The translations under genes and the position numbers were made by a program. The notes below the pieces were generated by a model. It worked only from the letters and a program-made list of their open reading frames with translations. It made no database searches and had not been told where the DNA came from. DNA of 64,000 bases from Anaerovibrio sp. RM50 (GTDB taxonomy: Bacteria > Bacillota > Negativicutes > Selenomonadales > Selenomonadaceae), in NCBI RefSeq assembly GCF_000622005.1, contig NZ_JHWV01000014.1, forward strand, positions 1-64,000, written 5' to 3'. Shown here piece by piece: positions 34,177 through 42,579 of this stretch (the first letter of the stretch is position 1; each line of letters opens with the position of its first letter).

Positions 34177-34205
34177 TTGACCTATACTGGTGATAGTGTT
34201 ACTAT
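34177..34205 (+). promoter_or_regulatory. Promoter of the T-box/cstA transcript
   Basis: TTGACC (34177-34182), 17-base spacer, TACTAT (34200-34205); predicted transcription start near 34212. Confidence 0.75.
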
Positions 34206-34211
34206 ATGTCA

Positions 34212-34505
34212 CAACAAAACAACACAAATGCAAAGACTCAGGACGCGAGTGCAGATGTAAAGCTTTTCAGCGAGCTTCAATGTGGTGTGAGTGGGGCAAA
34301 GCGGATTCTGTATTTTATCACCTGACAGCAGAGGACTGAACCAAGTGTAGGTTTCCTTGCAGTAAGTTTCTCCGGTGTCTTCACCGTTATCAAAAAGGGC
34401 AGATGATGGTCTGTTGCAAAGTGACTGCCTGTGAGGCAGTAAGAGAAGTGGTACCGCGGAGTTGATCCTTCGTCTTCAGAAATGGGGACGAAGGATTTTT
34501 TATTT
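34212..34505 (+). ncRNA. T-box leader controlling cstA
   Basis: The antiterminator T-box is AGTGGTACCGCGG at 34446-34458, followed by a competing terminator (ATCCTTCGTC at 34465-34474 with GACGAAGGAT at 34487-34496, then T6). Stem I can be closed by TCAGG / CCTGA (34321-34325 on the 3' side); the triplet one base before that 3' strand is AUC (34317-34319), so the specifier is tentatively isoleucine. The bulge UGGU would pair with a tRNA end ACCA, consistent with tRNA-Ile (discriminator A). Uncharged tRNA binding should favour the antiterminator and switch on the transporter when that amino acid is short. Confidence 0.88.
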
Positions 34506-34511
34506 GTGTTG

Positions 34512-34563
34512 TTTAAGCCTTCCCCTCTGGGGAAGGTGGCAGCCGTAGGCTGACGGATGAGGT
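34512..34563. repeat. Intergenic double-hairpin repeat between T-box and cstA
   Basis: Two hairpins, CCTTCCCC / GGGGAAGG (34518-34536) and CAGCC / GGCTG (34540-34552), followed by TGACGGATGAGG. I recall very similar GCCTTCCCCT...TGACGGATGAGG elements scattered between genes of many gut and rumen Firmicutes. It lies downstream of the T-box terminator and before the cstA ribosome binding site. Confidence 0.7.
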
Positions 34564-34592
34564 AATATTTTTCATGGAAAGAAGGAATTATT

Positions 34593-36308
34593 ATGAATGG
34601 ATTAATGGTGGTTGGGTTTGCAATTGTATTTTTTGCAACAGCCTATCTTGTCTATGGCAGATGGCTGGTAAAGACCTGGGGTATTGACGTGGAGGCCAAG
34701 ACTCCGGCTCATGTATTCGAGGATGGGAAGGATTATTCCCCAGCTTCCAAGTTTACAGTTTTTGCAAATCAGTTCTCCTCTATCGCCGGGGCAGGTCCTA
34801 TTACAGGGCCTATCATCGCCGCCATGTTTGGCTGGCTCCCTGCACTTCTCTGGCTGCTGGTGGGTGGCGTTTTCTTCGGTGCAGTTCAGGACTTCACAGC
34901 CCTTTACGCTTCTGTAAAGAATCAGGGCAAGTCCATGGGCATGCTCATTGAGCAGTACGTGGGCAAAACAGGCCGACGTCTGTTTTTGCTGTTCTGCTGG
35001 CTGTTCACCTTGCTGGTAATCGCCGCCTTTGCGGATATTGTGGCAAATACCTTTAATGGCTTTGCCAAGGACGGCAGTCTTGCAGTACCTAATGCCTCCG
35101 CTGCATCTATTTCCATGCTGTATATCTTCGTGGCCATGGGCTTTGGTTTCTTTATCCGTAAATTCCAGCCTAAGGAGAGCGTAAAGCTGGCTGTAGGCTT
35201 TGTACTGTTCCTGGCCATGATGGCCGCCGGCATGGCATTCCCTATGTACTTCGATGCCACTGTATGGCGTTATGTGGTATTTGGCTATTGCTTCATCGCT
35301 TCCGTACTTCCTATGTGGCTTTTGATGCAGCCACGTGATTATCTGTCCTCCTTCCTGCTTCTTGGTATGCTGGCAGGGGCAATCATCGGTGTTCTGGTGG
35401 CAAATCCTACTATTAATATGCCGGCCTTCGTTGGCTTCGAGGTGAAGGGCCTGAGCCTTTTCCCAATTTTGTTTATCACCATCGCCTGTGGTGCGGTTTC
35501 CGGCTTCCACAGTCTGGTTTCCTCCGGAACTTCCTCCAAGACCATAAACAACGAGAAGGATATGCTGCCCGTTGGTTATGGCGCCATGCTTATTGAGGCC
35601 CTGCTGGGTGTTGTGGCCCTGGTAATTGTTTGCTCCGCTGCTAATGGCGGCGTACTGCCTCAGGGTACTCCTTTCCAGATTTTTGCAAGTGCTGTTGGCG
35701 GCTTCTTCATGATGTTTGGTCTTCCACAGCATGTTGCTGTATGCTTCATGACCATGTGTGTATCTGCTTTGGCCATGACTACCATTGACTCCGTTGCCCG
35801 TATCGGCCGTATGTCCCTGCAGGAGCTGCTGGCTCCTGAGGAAGGGGAGGAGCAGGGTTCTGTAGCCCAGTTCTTCAGCAATAACTACGTTGCTACCTCC
35901 ATTACCCTTGTGTTGGCTTATCTCCTGTGTCTGGCCGGCTATATGAACATCTGGCCTCTCTTTGGTGCTGCCAACCAGCTGCTGTCCGCCCTTGTTCTTA
36001 TAGCATTGGCTGTATTTCTCCGTACCACCGGCCGCAAGGGCTGGATGCTCTACGTGCCAATGACCTTTATGTTCCTGGTTACCATGAGCGCACTGGTTCT
36101 CAGCGTAATGGGTATCTACACCAAGCTTGGTACCGGCGACTTCGTATTTATGGTGGATGGCCTCCAGCTTATTTTGGCCCTGGCTCTTATGACACTGGCT
36201 GTTCTGGTGGTTAAGCACTGCGGCAGGGAGCTTATCACCGGCAAGGTTGAGTTTGGTGATAATAATGATGATAATGATGATAATGAGGAGCCTGTAGCAA
36301 ATATTTAA
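34593..36308 (+). CDS. cstA: CstA-family carbon starvation protein (peptide/pyruvate-type transporter)
   Basis: 571 aa with about 15 hydrophobic helices. CstA hallmarks are present: VDVEAKTPAHVFEDGKDYSP-like N-terminal loop, FANQFSSIAGAGPITGPIIAAMFGWLPALLW, the central FHSLVSSGTSSKTINNEKD and GAANQLLSALVLI. Family members import pyruvate or small peptides under starvation. The C-terminus ends in an acidic Asn/Asp-rich tail. GAAGGA precedes the ATG. Control by an amino-acid-sensing T-box immediately upstream argues that in this organism the protein brings in an amino acid or peptide rather than pyruvate; that is inference. Confidence 0.93.
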   Translation: MNGLMVVGFAIVFFATAYLVYGRWLVKTWGIDVEAKTPAHVFEDGKDYSPASKFTVFANQFSSIAGAGPITGPIIAAMFGWLPALLWLLVGGVFFGAVQDFTALYASVKNQGKSMGMLIEQYVGKTGRRLFLLFCWLFTLLVIAAFADIVANTFNGFAKDGSLAVPNASAASISMLYIFVAMGFGFFIRKFQPKESVKLAVGFVLFLAMMAAGMAFPMYFDATVWRYVVFGYCFIASVLPMWLLMQPRDYLSSFLLLGMLAGAIIGVLVANPTINMPAFVGFEVKGLSLFPILFITIACGAVSGFHSLVSSGTSSKTINNEKDMLPVGYGAMLIEALLGVVALVIVCSAANGGVLPQGTPFQIFASAVGGFFMMFGLPQHVAVCFMTMCVSALAMTTIDSVARIGRMSLQELLAPEEGEEQGSVAQFFSNNYVATSITLVLAYLLCLAGYMNIWPLFGAANQLLSALVLIALAVFLRTTGRKGWMLYVPMTFMFLVTMSALVLSVMGIYTKLGTGDFVFMVDGLQLILALALMTLAVLVVKHCGRELITGKVEFGDNNDDNDDNEEPVANI

Positions 36309-36348
36309 ATTGAATATTAGGCGTTAATTGAATATCATAATCAAATGA

Positions 36349-36389
36349 AAAGGAGCACTTGCTTTTGGCAGGTGTTCCTTTATTATTTT
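36349..36389 (+). terminator. Terminator after cstA
   Basis: AAGGAGCACTTGC / GCAGGTGTTCCTT arms followed by a T-rich run. Confidence 0.85.
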
Positions 36390-36469
36390 GCAGGACTTTT
36401 TTTATTAATGGAGAATTAAAGTAAGTAGGGAAATATTTGTGATATTTCACAGTTGCTGGGGGAGAATTT

Positions 36470-37591
36470 ATGTACGGTGATTTGCTGAGCAAGGAGAAAG
36501 ATATACTTCAGACTTACTCAAAAAACATTGAAACCTATAATGAATTAGGTGAAATCCTTCATAATAAATTGACGGAGATGATAAAAAAGCATAATTTCTT
36601 CACTATGGAGGTCAGCTGCCGCATTAAAACAGTTGACAGTCTGGCGGACAAGCTGCGGCGAAAGAGCGGCAAATATTCCTCTATTTATGATATAACGGAC
36701 CTTTGCGGTGCCCGTATTATCTGCTACTTAAATGACACCGTGGACAAGATTTCCGCGGCATTGCGGGAAACCTTTGTGGTGGATGAGGAAAATTCCGTGG
36801 ACAAGAGAGCTGCACTTACTGCAACCCAGTTTGGCTATCTTTCCCTCCATAATATAGTATCCTTAAAACCGGAGGACGGCTATAAAGAGGAGTATTGCAA
36901 GATTCGCTGTGAGATACAGATCCGTACTGTTCTGCAGCACGCCTGGGCGGAAATAGAGCATGATCTTGGTTACAAGAGCTCCTTTGGTGTTCCTAGTACT
37001 ATTCGCCGTGAATTTTCCCGTATTGCAGGTCTTTTGGAAATAGCTGACAACCAGTTTGTGGAGCTCAGTGAAAACATTCAGAGATACAAGGATGGTATTA
37101 TTCATCAGATTGCCCACGGGGAATACCAGACACTGCCTTTGGATGAGGTTACCCTTAACGAGTACCTTTCCAAGAATGACGAGTATTTCGAATTTATCGA
37201 AATGTACAGCAACGCCCTGCAGATGGAATATTTGCCAACACCGGCCTACAATCATCTGCGGCATCTCTTCTGGTTTGAGATCAAGACACTGGGGGATTTG
37301 TACGGGGCATTCCTAGAGTACAGTGACAGTATGCTGAAGCTTACCAGATATTTTGCTCGGGAGTCCCATCTGGATTTTTTCACCACCAATATGCTCTTTA
37401 ATAATTTATGTCAGGCCATACTTATAAAAAATAAGTATACAAGGGAGCAGGTGAAGCGTTTTTACGCCCTGTCTGCCAGCGGCAATGAGGAAAAGATTAA
37501 GCATGATACGGATGAACTCTTTGAAATCAGCCGCAAGCTGCGTCTGGTAAATGAGAGCAAGTGGATTTCCGGTATTTGGGGCGATGTTTAA
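36470..37591 (+). CDS. RelA/SpoT-domain protein (small alarmone synthetase-like)
   Basis: 373 aa. Residues ~30-210 form a RelA/SpoT nucleotidyltransferase domain: VSCRIKTVDSLADKLRRKSG, YDITDLCGARIICYLND and CEIQIRTVLQHAWAEIEHDLGYKS, which position the GTP/ATP and the catalytic Glu. The usual Gly-Tyr-Arg-Ser-x-His is GYLSLH here, so one basic residue of the site is lost and activity is uncertain. The C-terminal ~160 residues are helical and lack the ACT/TGS regulatory domains of long Rel proteins. It would make or sense (p)ppGpp-type alarmones. GGGGGAGAA precedes the ATG. Rubredoxin follows 89 bases later. Confidence 0.85.
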   Translation: MYGDLLSKEKDILQTYSKNIETYNELGEILHNKLTEMIKKHNFFTMEVSCRIKTVDSLADKLRRKSGKYSSIYDITDLCGARIICYLNDTVDKISAALRETFVVDEENSVDKRAALTATQFGYLSLHNIVSLKPEDGYKEEYCKIRCEIQIRTVLQHAWAEIEHDLGYKSSFGVPSTIRREFSRIAGLLEIADNQFVELSENIQRYKDGIIHQIAHGEYQTLPLDEVTLNEYLSKNDEYFEFIEMYSNALQMEYLPTPAYNHLRHLFWFEIKTLGDLYGAFLEYSDSMLKLTRYFARESHLDFFTTNMLFNNLCQAILIKNKYTREQVKRFYALSASGNEEKIKHDTDELFEISRKLRLVNESKWISGIWGDV

Positions 37592-37680
37592 AAATGAAAG
37601 TTAATATTGCTTAAATATGTTAGGCAAAATATATTTTATATATATTTTTTGGCAATGTGTTTTAAGAGAGGAGAATTATT

Positions 37681-37839
37681 ATGGACAAGTATCAGTGTGG
37701 ACCATGCGGTTATATCTACGATCCTGAGGTGGGGGATCCGGACAGTGGTATTGAGCCGGGCACAGCATTTGAGGACATTCCTGATGATTGGGTTTGCCCT
37801 GTTTGCGGCGTAACCAAGGACATGTTTGAAAAGGTTTAA
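37681..37839 (+). CDS. Rubredoxin
   Basis: 52 aa with the complete iron site: Cys6-x2-Cys9 ([16 protein letters not shown]) and Cys39-x2-Cys42 (WVCPVCG). Rubredoxins carry single electrons in anaerobes, often to superoxide reductase or peroxide-reducing proteins. The length and the aromatic core (Tyr4, Tyr11, Tyr13, Trp37) are standard. AGAGGAG lies upstream of the ATG. It has its own terminator and no partner enzyme alongside. Confidence 0.97.
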   Translation: MDKYQCGPCGYIYDPEVGDPDSGIEPGTAFEDIPDDWVCPVCGVTKDMFEKV

Positions 37840-37847
37840 TTAATAAG

Positions 37848-37886
37848 AAAAGCAGGGTCCCTGTAACAGGAATCCTGCTTTTTGAT
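37848..37886 (+). terminator. Terminator after rubredoxin
   Basis: AAAGCAGG / CCTGCTTT arms with an inner CCTGT / ACAGG stem, followed by a T run. Confidence 0.8.
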
Positions 37887-37905
37887 TTTAATACATTATC
37901 TAAAA

Positions 37906-38050
37906 TTCGGTAGTTTTTAAATCGGCAATTAATAACTCGGTAGTTAACAAATCGGCAATTAATAACACGGAATTAATAAATCGGTAGTTAATAACACGGA
38001 AATTAATAACACGGAAATTAATAACACGGAATTAATAATCGGCAAATTAC
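37906..38050. repeat. Degenerate AT-rich tandem repeat, about ten units
   Basis: About ten imperfect copies of a 14-15 base unit close to TCGGnAATTAATAA / CACGGAAATTAATAA. Units are contiguous, so this is not a CRISPR. It lies downstream of the rubredoxin terminator. The rest of the gap up to 38461 is AT-rich and without a convincing gene. Confidence 0.75.
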
Positions 38051-38051
38051 A

Positions 38052-38150
38052 TCAACTTTCGACGAATCCCTGCTGGTTGTCTTCCACGTCTTCCAGAAGG
38101 TCGTCTGATAATACATCACCTTCTACCACAAAACTCATACCCAATAGCAT
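38052..38150 (-). other. Possible small acidic peptide, 32 aa, weakly supported
   Basis: An ATG-to-TGA frame on the minus strand encodes a peptide beginning MLLGMSFVVEGDVLSDDLLE and ending GFVES. An AAAAGGGGGTG sequence lies upstream but is better placed for a GTG in another frame, so either the small gene is frameshifted or the frame is chance. No family recognised. Confidence 0.2.
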
Positions 38151-38461
38151 CTGATTTGAATATCACCTATGCACCCCCTTTTTTGGTTAGAAAAAAGAGT
38201 CAGACTATATTGAATATTTTGTCTGTATCTTTATTATACTCATTTTCGTCCCCTTTGGGAAGGGGCTGAGAAAAATGCGAATAAATATCATTTAAATAGG
38301 TATACTTGGAAAAATCTGCAAAGGAATAGTGCATTTTTATTAAAAATTTAATATCAATAAAGGATATTTTATAGGCCGTAGCGAATTTAACATACGTGAA
38401 GCTATGAACGGAAATGCAAGTTGTTATTTTAAAGCTCAATTCGCTGAAAAGAGGGAAGAGT

Positions 38462-39970
38462 ATGAAATTAAAAACACAGGCAGTAATTTTTGTGGACGGT
38501 TGCTTGCTGATTGCGTGTGTATTGCTGGGGATTCTGGCTTACATAAATTCTGCAAGGGGCTTTGATGAAGCTTATATCAGCAAGGTGGCCGATGTGGCTG
38601 AGCGTGTGGCACAGCTTATTGAAGTTAAATATCCCGGTGAATGGAGTATCAAGGACGGCAAGATGTACAAGGGGCCTGCCCTGATGGAGGGTCTTTCCAG
38701 CGAGCTTGATGCTTTGGCCGGCGAGGAAGCCGTCACCATATTTAACAATGATACCCGCGTATCCACCAATGTTATGAAGGATGGTAAGCGGGCAGTGGGC
38801 ACAAAGGCCAACGAGGATATAGTTGCCGCAGTTATGGGCAGGGGTGAAACAGCCAATGTGGAGGCCGATGTTATCGGGGTTCCTTATTATACCTGCTATC
38901 AGCCTATTAAAGATGCCAGCGGCAAGCGGATCGGCATGCTTTTTGTGGGTGCACCAAGTGCTCCTGTTATTGCCCAGCAGCGTGATTTTCTGGTAAAGAT
39001 GGCCATGGCGGCTGTTGTGCTTTTCCTCATAGTGGGTGCAGTTTCCATTTTCATCATCAACCGTAAGATGAATGCAGTATATGATGTAACGGAAACCATG
39101 GACAGAATTGCCGCCGGAGATCTTACCACCAGAGATATCAGCGCTGTCGGCAATGATGAGCTGGCCCAGCTGGCAGAAAATACCAATAAGATGAAGAATA
39201 CCATGCACGAGCTTATGAAGAGCATCGGTGTTTCGGCATCACAGGTGGCAGCAGGATCAAAGAATATTTCCGACAGCGGCAACATGCTTGCCCAGGGTGC
39301 CACCACCCAGGCGGCTTCCGTGGAGGAGCTGTCCACCACAATTCAGGAGATTACCCACCAGACAGCCCAGAATGCCCAGAAGGCGGAGCACGCCAACAAT
39401 ATTACCAGCGATGCCAACGGCAAGGCTGATATGGGCAACAGGCGCATGAATGAAATGTTGAAGGCCATGGAGGATATAAATCAGTCCTCCAATAATATAG
39501 CCAAGATTATTAAGGTTATTGATGAAATAGCCTTCCAGACCAATATATTGGCACTGAATGCTGCAGTTGAGGCCGCCAGGGCTGGCCAGCACGGCAAGGG
39601 CTTTGCAGTGGTGGCAGAGGAAGTAAGAAATCTGGCCGCCAGAAGTGCCAAGGCCGCCAAGGAGACCACGGATATTATTGAGGAGTCCATTTCCAAGGTA
39701 AATCTTGGAACCCAGCTGGCCAATGAAACCTCCGAGGCCTTAAAGAGCATCAAGGAGGGTGTGGGCCAGGTGGCTTCCCTTGTCAGCGAGATTGCAGATG
39801 CCTCTGTGAAGCAGAATTCTTCCCTGCAAATGCTTAATCAGGGGGTAATACAGGTGTCCAACGTGGTACAGACCAATTCCGCCACCGCGGAAGAAAGCGC
39901 CTCCGCATCTGTGGAGCTCAGCGCCCAGGCCGAGCTGCTCCAGGAGGCTGTAAGACAATTTAAAGTTTGA
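38462..39970 (+). CDS. Methyl-accepting chemotaxis protein with single Cache-type sensor
   Basis: About 502 aa. An N-terminal membrane helix (AVIFVDGCLLIACVLLGILAY) and a second at about 180 (MAMAAVVLFLIVGAVSIFII) bracket a ~145-residue periplasmic sensor of the single-Cache type (TIFNNDTRVSTNV, YYTCYQPIKDASGKRIGMLFVG). A HAMP domain follows and then a long signalling hairpin whose tip is IDEIAFQTNILALNAAVEAARAGQHGKGFAVVAEEVR. It signals to CheA/CheW, steering motility, though no chemotaxis genes are nearby. GAGGGAAGAG sets ATG 38462. Confidence 0.94.
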   Translation: MKLKTQAVIFVDGCLLIACVLLGILAYINSARGFDEAYISKVADVAERVAQLIEVKYPGEWSIKDGKMYKGPALMEGLSSELDALAGEEAVTIFNNDTRVSTNVMKDGKRAVGTKANEDIVAAVMGRGETANVEADVIGVPYYTCYQPIKDASGKRIGMLFVGAPSAPVIAQQRDFLVKMAMAAVVLFLIVGAVSIFIINRKMNAVYDVTETMDRIAAGDLTTRDISAVGNDELAQLAENTNKMKNTMHELMKSIGVSASQVAAGSKNISDSGNMLAQGATTQAASVEELSTTIQEITHQTAQNAQKAEHANNITSDANGKADMGNRRMNEMLKAMEDINQSSNNIAKIIKVIDEIAFQTNILALNAAVEAARAGQHGKGFAVVAEEVRNLAARSAKAAKETTDIIEESISKVNLGTQLANETSEALKSIKEGVGQVASLVSEIADASVKQNSSLQMLNQGVIQVSNVVQTNSATAEESASASVELSAQAELLQEAVRQFKV

Positions 39971-39981
39971 GGATATGTTTT

Positions 39982-40013
39982 GGGCACCTGACTATCAGGT
40001 GCCTTTATTTTGC
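39982..40013 (+). terminator. Terminator after the chemoreceptor gene
   Basis: GGGCACCTGA / TCAGGTGCC arms with a three-base loop and T-rich tail. Confidence 0.85.
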
Positions 40014-40103
40014 AGTTATTTAGTGCTTTTGGTGGAAAAAGAATCATAATTATTGTATAATAATTATATAATTAAGATAGAATAATGATAGGAGGGCGCG
40101 ATA

Positions 40104-40370
40104 ATGTTAATTAAACCTTCAACATCTTTACGAAATGACTATGGAAAAATATCAATGTTAGCCCGTGAGAGTCAGGAACCAATTTATATAACTAAAAATG
40201 GTGAGGGCGATGGCGTGTTTATGAGTATAGAAGCGTTTGAACGCAGGGAAGCTATGATCAATATGCGGGAGAAAGTAATGTTGGCTGAGCAGGAGCGGAT
40301 AAGTGGAGCTAAAACTATGTCTGTGGCTGAGGCCAGGGAAAAGTTGCAGGAGCGGCTCAATGAAATATGA
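40104..40370 (+). CDS. Phd/YefM-type antitoxin
   Basis: 88 aa. The N-terminus LIKPSTSLRNDYGKISMLARESQEPIYITKNGEGDGVFMSIEAFE is the Phd/YefM fold that binds DNA, and the helical C-terminus should wrap the toxin. GGAGGG precedes the ATG. The coding region overlaps the toxin start by 11 bases, the usual sign of translational coupling. The pair should autorepress through sites upstream. Confidence 0.93.
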   Translation: MLIKPSTSLRNDYGKISMLARESQEPIYITKNGEGDGVFMSIEAFERREAMINMREKVMLAEQERISGAKTMSVAEAREKLQERLNEI

Positions 40371-40680
40371 AGTAAAAATATTACCACAGGCATGGGAAGA
40401 TCTTTCACATATTGCAGACTGGTATAAGCTTTTGTTTACAGCGGATACAGCCTTAAAAGTGACTGATAACATATTGAATGCTATTGCAAGGTTAGAAAAG
40501 TTTCCAAATTCTGGTTCAACGACACCGGATGAATGGTTAAATCAGCGTGGATACCGTATGGTTATTGCTGATAAACATGCTGCGATATATCGCTTTATTG
40601 ATGATTCGATTTATGTATATCATATCTTTGATATGCGGCAGGATTATCCTGAGATTTTTAGAAGACTTGAAGATGAATGA
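40360..40680 (+). CDS. RelE/ParE-superfamily toxin
   Basis: 106 aa. Pattern VKILPQAWEDLSHIADWYK, ILNAIARLEKFPNSGSTTPDE, then GYRMVIADKHAAIYRFIDDSIYVYHIFDMRQDY is typical of RelE/ParE toxins, with the final Asp-Met-Arg-Gln-Asp-Tyr in the place of the usual HxRxd(y/w). It is the toxic partner of the Phd/YefM antitoxin; target either mRNA on the ribosome or gyrase. ATG 40360 lies inside the antitoxin gene. Confidence 0.92.
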   Translation: MKYEVKILPQAWEDLSHIADWYKLLFTADTALKVTDNILNAIARLEKFPNSGSTTPDEWLNQRGYRMVIADKHAAIYRFIDDSIYVYHIFDMRQDYPEIFRRLEDE

Positions 40681-40872
40681 AATTGTCTGTGGATGATTTC
40701 AAGAAGTCAAAGTAGAATTTATTTTAAAAATTTAATTTTTGATTATAATGAAAAATGATTGGATAAGTAAAATTTTTTAATTTATAATTAAGTATAAAGT
40801 ATTCGCTGACGATAAAATGATAACAGGAATGTGATTAATTATTGGCATAATGTACTTAGAGAGGTGATCATT

Positions 40873-41589
40873 ATGTTTAGGGAAATAGGAGATATGAAAA
40901 GACAAAAGGGACAGGGCATAGTGGAGTATGCTCTGCTTTTGGCCTTTATTTTGGCTATTGCCATAGCCTTACAGGGCAGCGGCCTTGACAGTGCCATAGC
41001 CGGGACCTTTAATAGAGTGGCTCAATCTTTGGGTTTTGAAACAAGTGAGGATCAATGGAAAACTATGAATGCCAATGATCTTCTAAACGACACCGCATCT
41101 GCTGAGGCACGATTGAAACATGACAAAGATTTTTTGGCCGATATTGGCACGCATTTTCTTGGTTTGACCGCATCTGAATTGCAAAGTAAGTATAATATCA
41201 ATTCCAACAAAATACCAAATGGGGGTGTATTGGTAGGACACCTGACGGAGGAAAGAGATGCCGACGGAAATTTAATATCCACAAACCATGATACTAATGG
41301 TGGCAGCAACAAAACCAAAGATTTCTATGCTTGGGCAACGGGGAGTTCAGAATACGATAACACAAGGCGTTATCTCTATTCCGATTATGCCCTTAAACAT
41401 GCTCAGGATGATTATAATGGGAATGGTAAAACTACCGGTAATGGTATAAAAATAATGGGTTTTACTTTTGATGACAATAACCAAGTAAATAGTGTTCATT
41501 TAATCGTAAATCCACTATCTTTAGTGAATAATCCAGATCCAACAACTCCTCATCTTGAAGTGACGGTTACTAAAAACGGTTACCAATAA
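40873..41589 (+). CDS. Pilin-like protein with Flp-type N-terminus, paralogue 1
   Basis: About 238 aa. The N-terminus FREIGDMKRQKGQGIVEYALLLAF then ILAIAIALQG is a class III / Flp-type prepilin signal: a basic leader, the processing region KGQGIVEYAL with the Glu at +5, and a hydrophobic helix. Unlike normal Flp pilins (50-70 aa) it carries a ~180-residue polar domain rich in Asn, Asp and Thr. The gene at 41921 has the same first ~65 residues but a diverged domain. GAGAGGTGAT sets the start. No prepilin peptidase or secretion ATPase is adjacent. It is probably surface-exposed or secreted. Confidence 0.75.
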   Translation: MFREIGDMKRQKGQGIVEYALLLAFILAIAIALQGSGLDSAIAGTFNRVAQSLGFETSEDQWKTMNANDLLNDTASAEARLKHDKDFLADIGTHFLGLTASELQSKYNINSNKIPNGGVLVGHLTEERDADGNLISTNHDTNGGSNKTKDFYAWATGSSEYDNTRRYLYSDYALKHAQDDYNGNGKTTGNGIKIMGFTFDDNNQVNSVHLIVNPLSLVNNPDPTTPHLEVTVTKNGYQ

Positions 41590-41733
41590 TATAACGAGCT
41601 TTAAGATGTCCCCTTCCTCTTTAGGTGGGGGAAAACAAACTACAACAGCTGGTGAGAATATCTCCCAGCTCGTTGAAACGCTAATTGGAAGATTTTTCTT
41701 CTAAAGAAGAAAAATTTGAACAATGGCGTTATA
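41590..41733. repeat. Structured MITE-like repeat, copy 3
   Basis: Core identical to copy 1, starting directly after the stop codon of pilin-like paralogue 1 and before its terminator. The matching position after paralogue 2 (42563-42579) lacks it, so this copy was inserted after the gene duplication or lost from the other. Confidence 0.85.
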
Positions 41734-41747
41734 ATTTCAGCAAAAAA

Positions 41748-41779
41748 GAGGTTGGCCAATAGGCTAACCTCAATTTTTA
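41748..41779 (+). terminator. Terminator of pilin-like paralogue 1
   Basis: GAGGTTGGCC / AGGCTAACCTC arms with T-rich tail; same design as 42580-42611. Confidence 0.85.
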
Positions 41780-41920
41780 TGTTATACTAGAAATTGGTTT
41801 GATGAATAAAATTTTTTAATTTATAATTAAAGTATAAAGTACAAAGTAGCAGCTGACGATAATACAGTAACAGGAATGTATTGAATGAGATGCATAATGT
41901 ACTTAGAGAGGTGATTCATT

Positions 41921-42562
41921 ATGTTTAGGAAAATAGGAGATATGAAGAGACAAAAGGGACAGGGTATTGTGGAATACGCTCTGCTTTTGGCCTTTATTAT
42001 GGCTCTTGCCATAGCCATACAGGGCAGCGGCCTTGACAGTGCCATAGCCGGCACTTTTACTAAAGTGGCTCAGGCTTTGGGTGTTGAAACGGAACGGGAA
42101 ACTTGGTCACACATGAGTACAGCTGATTTGCAAAAAGTCGATAGTTCAAAACGTTTGGCTGCAGATAAAGATTATTTGAACAGTATAAGAAGCAATCTTC
42201 TTGGAAAGACTCAGGCTGAAATACAGTCAATACTTGGGACTACGAAAAATGATAATATTTTGTTAGGAACATTTAAAGTAACAAATGAAACTACTGAATT
42301 TTATAGAAGAAGGGGTAGTGTAAATGACGGTGTAACTAACGACTTAAGTATTTTTGGCTTTTCAACGGAAGCCGAGGGATCATCTAAAAGATATTTCTTC
42401 TCTGATTATGCTTTGGACAATTCAAATAATAAAGATACCGGCTATATTGGCGTAAAAGCAAAGAATTTAAAATATACTAATGGAGTATTAACGGATGTTG
42501 AGATTGTGGTGAATCCAAATTCTGATCCTAATGGCAGAGCAGCTGGACTTACAACTAACTGA
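41921..42562 (+). CDS. Pilin-like protein with Flp-type N-terminus, paralogue 2
   Basis: 213 aa. The N-terminal ~65 residues (KGQGIVEYALLLAFIMALAI, QGSGLDSAIAGTFTKVAQAL) nearly repeat paralogue 1, while the remaining ~150 residues differ, with only scattered matches such as RYFFSDYALDN against RYLYSDYALKH and the ending IVVNPNSDPN against LIVNPLSLVN. The ~115 bases upstream, including ATAATGTACTTAGAGAGGTGAT, are also duplicated, so each copy has its own promoter and leader. Pattern fits duplication followed by diversification of the exposed domain. Confidence 0.75.
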   Translation: MFRKIGDMKRQKGQGIVEYALLLAFIMALAIAIQGSGLDSAIAGTFTKVAQALGVETERETWSHMSTADLQKVDSSKRLAADKDYLNSIRSNLLGKTQAEIQSILGTTKNDNILLGTFKVTNETTEFYRRRGSVNDGVTNDLSIFGFSTEAEGSSKRYFFSDYALDNSNNKDTGYIGVKAKNLKYTNGVLTDVEIVVNPNSDPNGRAAGLTTN

Positions 42563-42579
42563 TTCCAATAAAAACAAAA

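Noticed and set aside
34602-36218. 538-codon open frame on the minus strand opposite cstA
   Set aside because: His/Gln-rich composition with no motifs; it is the antisense of a hydrophobic transporter gene with clear family motifs and a ribosome binding site.
37906-38050. CRISPR array
   Set aside because: Units are contiguous and degenerate with no unique spacers, and no cas genes are present.
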